A stretch of DNA of 7,834 bases, taken from NCBI GenBank assembly GCA_016294985.1, contig JAECRW010000070.1:1-7834 (forward strand), in the 5' to 3' direction. The translations under genes were made by a program, and so were the position numbers. This document shows, piece by piece, positions 5,959-7,834 of this stretch. Every line of letters starts with the position of its first letter. Within the stretch, counting starts at the first letter, position 1. The notes beneath the pieces were generated by a model. The model saw only the letters and a program-made list of their open reading frames with translations. It did not search any database and was not told where the DNA came from. This DNA is from Candidatus Sifarchaeum marinoarchaea. Its GTDB lineage: Archaea; Asgardarchaeota; Sifarchaeia; Borrarchaeales; Borrarchaeaceae.

Positions 5959-6927
5959 TTAACGGGATGATTCACTAGCTGTAGTTTTCAACGACTTTAC
6001 AAAATTAATTACGAACTTCAAGCTAGTTGCAGCAGTTCTTTCACTGACTGGTTTTCCATCATACTCTATAATATTCGCCAATAGTTGTTGTGCAACACCG
6101 TTTGCAATCTGAAACGCATTTGAATGGTATTGTTTTGTGATCTGAAGTGTTATTTTAAGGTTTAAAAGGCACTCTTCAAAATTTTGTTCCCGAAAAGCTT
6201 GTGCGGCTTGTTTTAAATACATTATTTCCATATGGGGAGGCACTTGTCCTTCTTGAACAGGTTTTTCTTCCATTTGGACGGGCGTCTCTTCAGTGTGAAC
6301 AGGTTTTTCTTCCATTTGGACGGGCGTCTCTTCATCTGTTTGGATAATTTCTTCCTCTATGAGCCTTGTATGATTTCCATGAGCCGTCCATATCTTGGAT
6401 AACGTTTCTTGGTTTATTTGGAAGCCACAATTTGTGCATAAAACTGTATCAAGTTCTAGATGTTCCTCACAATTGGGGCATAAATAATATCCTTCAGTTA
6501 TTTCAAGCTCCTCTACAGGTATATTTTCTACTTTTATCGTAGTCTCAGGAACAATCATTTGAATTGGCATTCTATCTGCAGAAAAACTTACTTGCATTTC
6601 ACCTATTGAAATATGTTCACTGGACGAGTATGGATGAAGAGTAATTGAATAATGAAATTGGTGCTGCTTTCCAGATGTGATTATACCTTGATGTACGAAT
6701 TGTACAGAATCTATCTCTGTAATGGGGAACAACTCCACCTCACTGGCGGGTTGAATATCTCCTTCGATAATGTATAGCGATTCGATGGGATGTTTTGTAG
6801 TGTTTCTTACCATAATTTGAACATTAACAGTAGTTCCTGGAAGGATTGTATCTTTTGAGAGAACTCTTTCAACGTTTAAAGGAAGAACCCTTTTTGTGTT
6901 GCTTTGTGACACATCCTTTCCGTCCAA
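5959..6927 (-). CDS. Zinc-ribbon protein with beta-rich N-terminal domain and helical C-terminus, function unknown
   Basis: I do not recognise a named family. Residues 15-140 read like an immunoglobulin-type beta sandwich, with alternating hydrophobic strands and phrases such as PGTTVNVQIMVRNTTKHPIE that resemble domains placed outside or at scaffolds. No signal peptide or membrane helix is visible, so the protein is probably cytoplasmic. A four-cysteine zinc ribbon follows: CPNC (150-153) and CTNC (164-167), ten residues apart. An acidic linker (191-229) contains a duplicated 14-residue unit, TPVQMEEKPV with flanking EE/H-T. The last 90 residues are helical, with a TPR-like pair around AAQAFREQNFEECLLNLKITL. 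The start is TTG at 6927, because TAA lies in frame three codons upstream; GTG at codon 6 is the alternative. A TATA element at 6957-6963 supports the TTG with a leader of only a few bases. The gene ends at its own hairpin. A scaffold or adaptor role is a guess. Confidence 0.6.
   Translation of the reverse strand: MDGKDVSQSNTKRVLPLNVERVLSKDTILPGTTVNVQIMVRNTTKHPIESLYIIEGDIQPASEVELFPITEIDSVQFVHQGIITSGKQHQFHYSITLHPYSSSEHISIGEMQVSFSADRMPIQMIVPETTIKVENIPVEELEITEGYYLCPNCEEHLELDTVLCTNCGFQINQETLSKIWTAHGNHTRLIEEEIIQTDEETPVQMEEKPVHTEETPVQMEEKPVQEGQVPPHMEIMYLKQAAQAFREQNFEECLLNLKITLQITKQYHSNAFQIANGVAQQLLANIIEYDGKPVSERTAATSLKFVINFVKSLKTTASESSR
6254..6334 (-). repeat. 42-bp in-frame tandem duplication in the linker of the zinc-ribbon gene
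   Basis: A 39-base sequence occurs twice without mismatch, at 6254-6292 and 6296-6334, with a period of 42 bases. It encodes a 14-residue unit (EETPVQMEEKPV plus two). A whole number of codons is repeated, so the frame is kept. The perfect identity suggests a recent slippage duplication in an acidic, probably disordered linker. Confidence 0.93.
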
Positions 6928-6956
6928 GCAGTCTTATTCTTTTTTTATCTATATTG

Positions 6957-6963
6957 TATATAA
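6957..6963 (-). promoter_or_regulatory. TATA box for the zinc-ribbon gene
   Basis: TTATATA on the minus strand, about 30 bases before the TTG start, follows a purine-containing CAGAAG in the BRE position. It predicts a start of transcription within a few bases of the TTG. The element reads GTTATATAC/GTATATAAC, so it is close to symmetrical and could also serve the plus strand. Confidence 0.5.
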
Positions 6964-7202
6964 CTTCTGTTAAGAAACAAGAATTTAGACGAATGTTATT
7001 ATGAGAATGGCGAAACAAGAGCCGAGAGTCTCAATTGGCTCTTTACAATATCCATGGAATCAAGAAGCAGTTTTTAAATCTTGTGAGAAAACTCTACACA
7101 TTCTTTGATTTATATGAAAAAAGTATTAATTAGCTTTCAACATAAAGAGGGAATTATAACTTCAACAATCGCCAATTGTTCGACGCACTTCACGTAACAA
7201 GG

Positions 7203-7233
7203 AAAAAATGAGGGCGCCATGCATACTGGCGTC
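7203..7233 (-). terminator. Hairpin terminator of the alba pair
   Basis: Just after the second alba stop, the arms at 7228-7233 and 7213-7218 pair with a nine-base loop containing ATGCAT. On the minus strand four GC pairs form and are followed after a few bases by six T residues (7208-7203). On the plus strand the stem is six pairs, one of them G-U, followed by T5 and more T runs, so the element could act in both directions. Confidence 0.6.
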
Positions 7234-7236
7234 TTT

Positions 7237-7524
7237 TTATTTCTTTTTCAACGTAATCTCGATTGTACTTACGCTGCGAGTTCTTCCATCACTTTCATCA
7301 AGTTCTTCTGATCCGATCTCGATTTTTTCTAGTTCGACAATATCCTTCATAAATCTCTGTCTCACAATCTCAGCGACATCTACTGCTGTCGATATAGATC
7401 GTCCTCTCGCTTTAAGAGTACAGCTATCAAACCCCCCCTGGTTTAATTGTGTGACAACTGCAAGGACGTAGTTCATGACAGGCTTTCTGCCGATGTAAAT
7501 CGCGCTAGGGTCTCTTTCGGACAT
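7237..7524 (-). CDS. alba: Alba-family DNA/RNA-binding chromatin protein, second copy
   Basis: This 95-residue protein has the length and full pattern of Alba, the small dimeric archaeal chromatin protein that also binds RNA. It has YIGRKPVMNYVLAVVTQLNQ at the N-terminus, with R13-K14 at the position of the DNA-contact lysines of Sulfolobus Alba, and then LKARGRSISTAVDVAEIVRQRF, which contains the RGRSISTAVD motif. The C-terminal strand is TRSVSTIEITL, after the acidic loop ELDESDG. The start is ATG at 7524, with GGAGGT eight bases upstream (7533-7538). It lies 19 bp behind the upstream copy and is almost identical to it, with one extra Gly in NQGGFDS and a different loop. The two genes form one transcription unit that ends at the hairpin at 7213-7233. 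The two products could form homo- or heterodimers. Assignment is certain; which copy does what is not. Confidence 0.97.
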   Translation of the reverse strand: MSERDPSAIYIGRKPVMNYVLAVVTQLNQGGFDSCTLKARGRSISTAVDVAEIVRQRFMKDIVELEKIEIGSEELDESDGRTRSVSTIEITLKKK

Positions 7525-7527
7525 TTA
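7451..7527 (-). repeat. Direct repeat of the alba 5' end, copy in the second gene
   Basis: This 77-bp block is identical to 7758-7834. It covers the first 25 codons or so of the gene plus three bases before the ATG. A second identical block, 46 bp, is at 7359-7404 against 7669-7714. The offset changes from 307 to 310 bases because one copy has an extra codon. The identity includes third codon positions. Confidence 0.95.
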
Positions 7528-7543
7528 TGCAAACCTCCAAAAC

Positions 7544-7831
7544 TTATTTCTTTTTAATTAGCGTAATTTCCATTGTACTTACGCTACGTGTTCTATTTCC
7601 TTCTTCAGCTAACTCTTCAGTGCCAATTTCGATCTTTTCGACATCGACAATATCTTTCATAAATCTCCGTCTCACAATCTCAGCGACATCTACTGCTGTC
7701 GATATAGATCGTCCCCTCGCTTTAAGGGTACAGGAGTCGTATCCCTGATTGAGCTGAGTGACAACTGCAAGGACGTAGTTCATGACAGGCTTTCTGCCGA
7801 TGTAAATCGCGCTAGGGTCTCTTTCGGACAT
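7544..7831 (-). CDS. alba: Alba-family DNA/RNA-binding chromatin protein, first copy
   Basis: This is a complete 95-residue Alba whose ATG lies three bases from the window edge, so its promoter and ribosome site are outside. The motifs match those of the downstream copy: YIGRKPVMNYVLAVVTQLNQ (R13, K14 at the DNA-contact site), RGRSISTAVDVAEIVRRRF and the terminal strand RTRSVSTMEITL followed by IKKK. Differences lie mainly in the NQGYDS turn, in FMKDIVDVEKIEIGTEELAEEGN and in the last residues. A 77-base block covering the 5' end and the bases just before the ATG is identical in the two copies, including silent positions. This points to recent duplication or gene conversion rather than old paralogues. 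It is probably the promoter-proximal gene of the pair. Confidence 0.97.
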   Translation of the reverse strand: MSERDPSAIYIGRKPVMNYVLAVVTQLNQGYDSCTLKARGRSISTAVDVAEIVRRRFMKDIVDVEKIEIGTEELAEEGNRTRSVSTMEITLIKKK

Positions 7832-7834
7832 TTA
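7758..7834 (-). repeat. Direct repeat of the alba 5' end, copy in the first gene
   Basis: This is the partner of the block at 7451-7527, with 77 of 77 bases the same. It reaches the window edge, so the true repeat may extend further into the upstream region of this gene. Confidence 0.95.

Larger units (their letters stand above)
6928..7236. other. 309-base gap between the alba pair and the zinc-ribbon gene
   Basis: The gap holds the alba terminator (near 7203-7233), the TATA box of the next gene (6957-6963) and two palindromes. AAGAGCC/GGCTCTT at 7017-7023 and 7037-7043 has a 13-base loop containing GAGAGTCTC. AACAAT-CGCCA-ATTGTT spans 7164-7180. A plus-strand frame of 35 codons runs from ATG 7001 to TGA 7108 (MRMAKQEPRVSIGSLQYPWN...), without a ribosome site or known homologue. 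I see no tRNA, rRNA or other recognisable RNA. Confidence 0.6.

Noticed and set aside
7017..7043. AAGAGCC/GGCTCTT inverted repeat as a terminator or RNA gene
   Set aside because: Only seven pairs with a 13-base loop, no gene reading into it closely and no long T-run, so a function cannot be supported.
7208..7748. Two plus-strand frames opposite the alba genes, similar to each other
   Set aside because: Their similarity only mirrors the duplication of the alba genes on the other strand.
1..7834. tRNA, rRNA, CRISPR array, replication origin or insertion sequence
   Set aside because: No cloverleaf-like segment, no regularly spaced repeats, no transposase and no origin-type repeats were found in gaps on either strand.

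Overview
This 7.8-kb window is archaeal. It holds two Alba chromatin-protein genes, an XPB-type helicase, its Bax1 (DUF790) nuclease partner, and an IscS/IscU pair of the archaeal kind. Several genes begin with TTG or GTG and have TATA elements about 25-30 bases upstream. The DNA is visibly AT-rich. The sequence alone does not fix the lineage. An archaeon outside the best-known thermophiles (Asgard-like or similar) is possible, but that is a guess.

All convincing genes lie on the minus strand, so transcription runs from high to low coordinates. In that order they are: two nearly identical tandem alba genes (7831-7237), which end at a hairpin terminator; a 309-base gap with promoter elements, two small palindromes and a doubtful 35-codon plus-strand frame; a protein with a beta-rich N-terminus and a four-cysteine zinc ribbon (6927-5959), whose linker carries a 42-bp tandem duplication; a hairpin terminator; the XPB helicase (5848-4493); a 124-base gap with T-runs and a new promoter; iscS (4368-3175); iscU with an in-frame intein (3170-1584); and bax1 in two pieces (1554-814, then 783 to beyond the window's left edge).

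The centre of interest is the iron-sulfur pair. IscU is split by a full-length 380-residue intein with two LAGLIDADG endonuclease motifs. The intein sits exactly at the first cluster-ligand cysteine, so no functional scaffold exists until it splices. The adjoining IscS has Asp where the family has the PLP-binding lysine, and Leu where the substrate arginine is expected, but it keeps the mobile-loop cysteine. That matches the Archaeoglobus fulgidus type, in which IscS supplies a cluster ligand to IscU rather than acting as a desulfurase. iscS and iscU are 4 bp apart and look translationally coupled.

A second theme is DNA repair. XPB and Bax1 work together as helicase and nuclease and are usually neighbours, but here iscS-iscU lies between them. 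Bax1 is also interrupted by two in-frame stops between its N-terminal part and its nuclease domain. It may be a split gene, a recent pseudogene, or a sequencing artefact.
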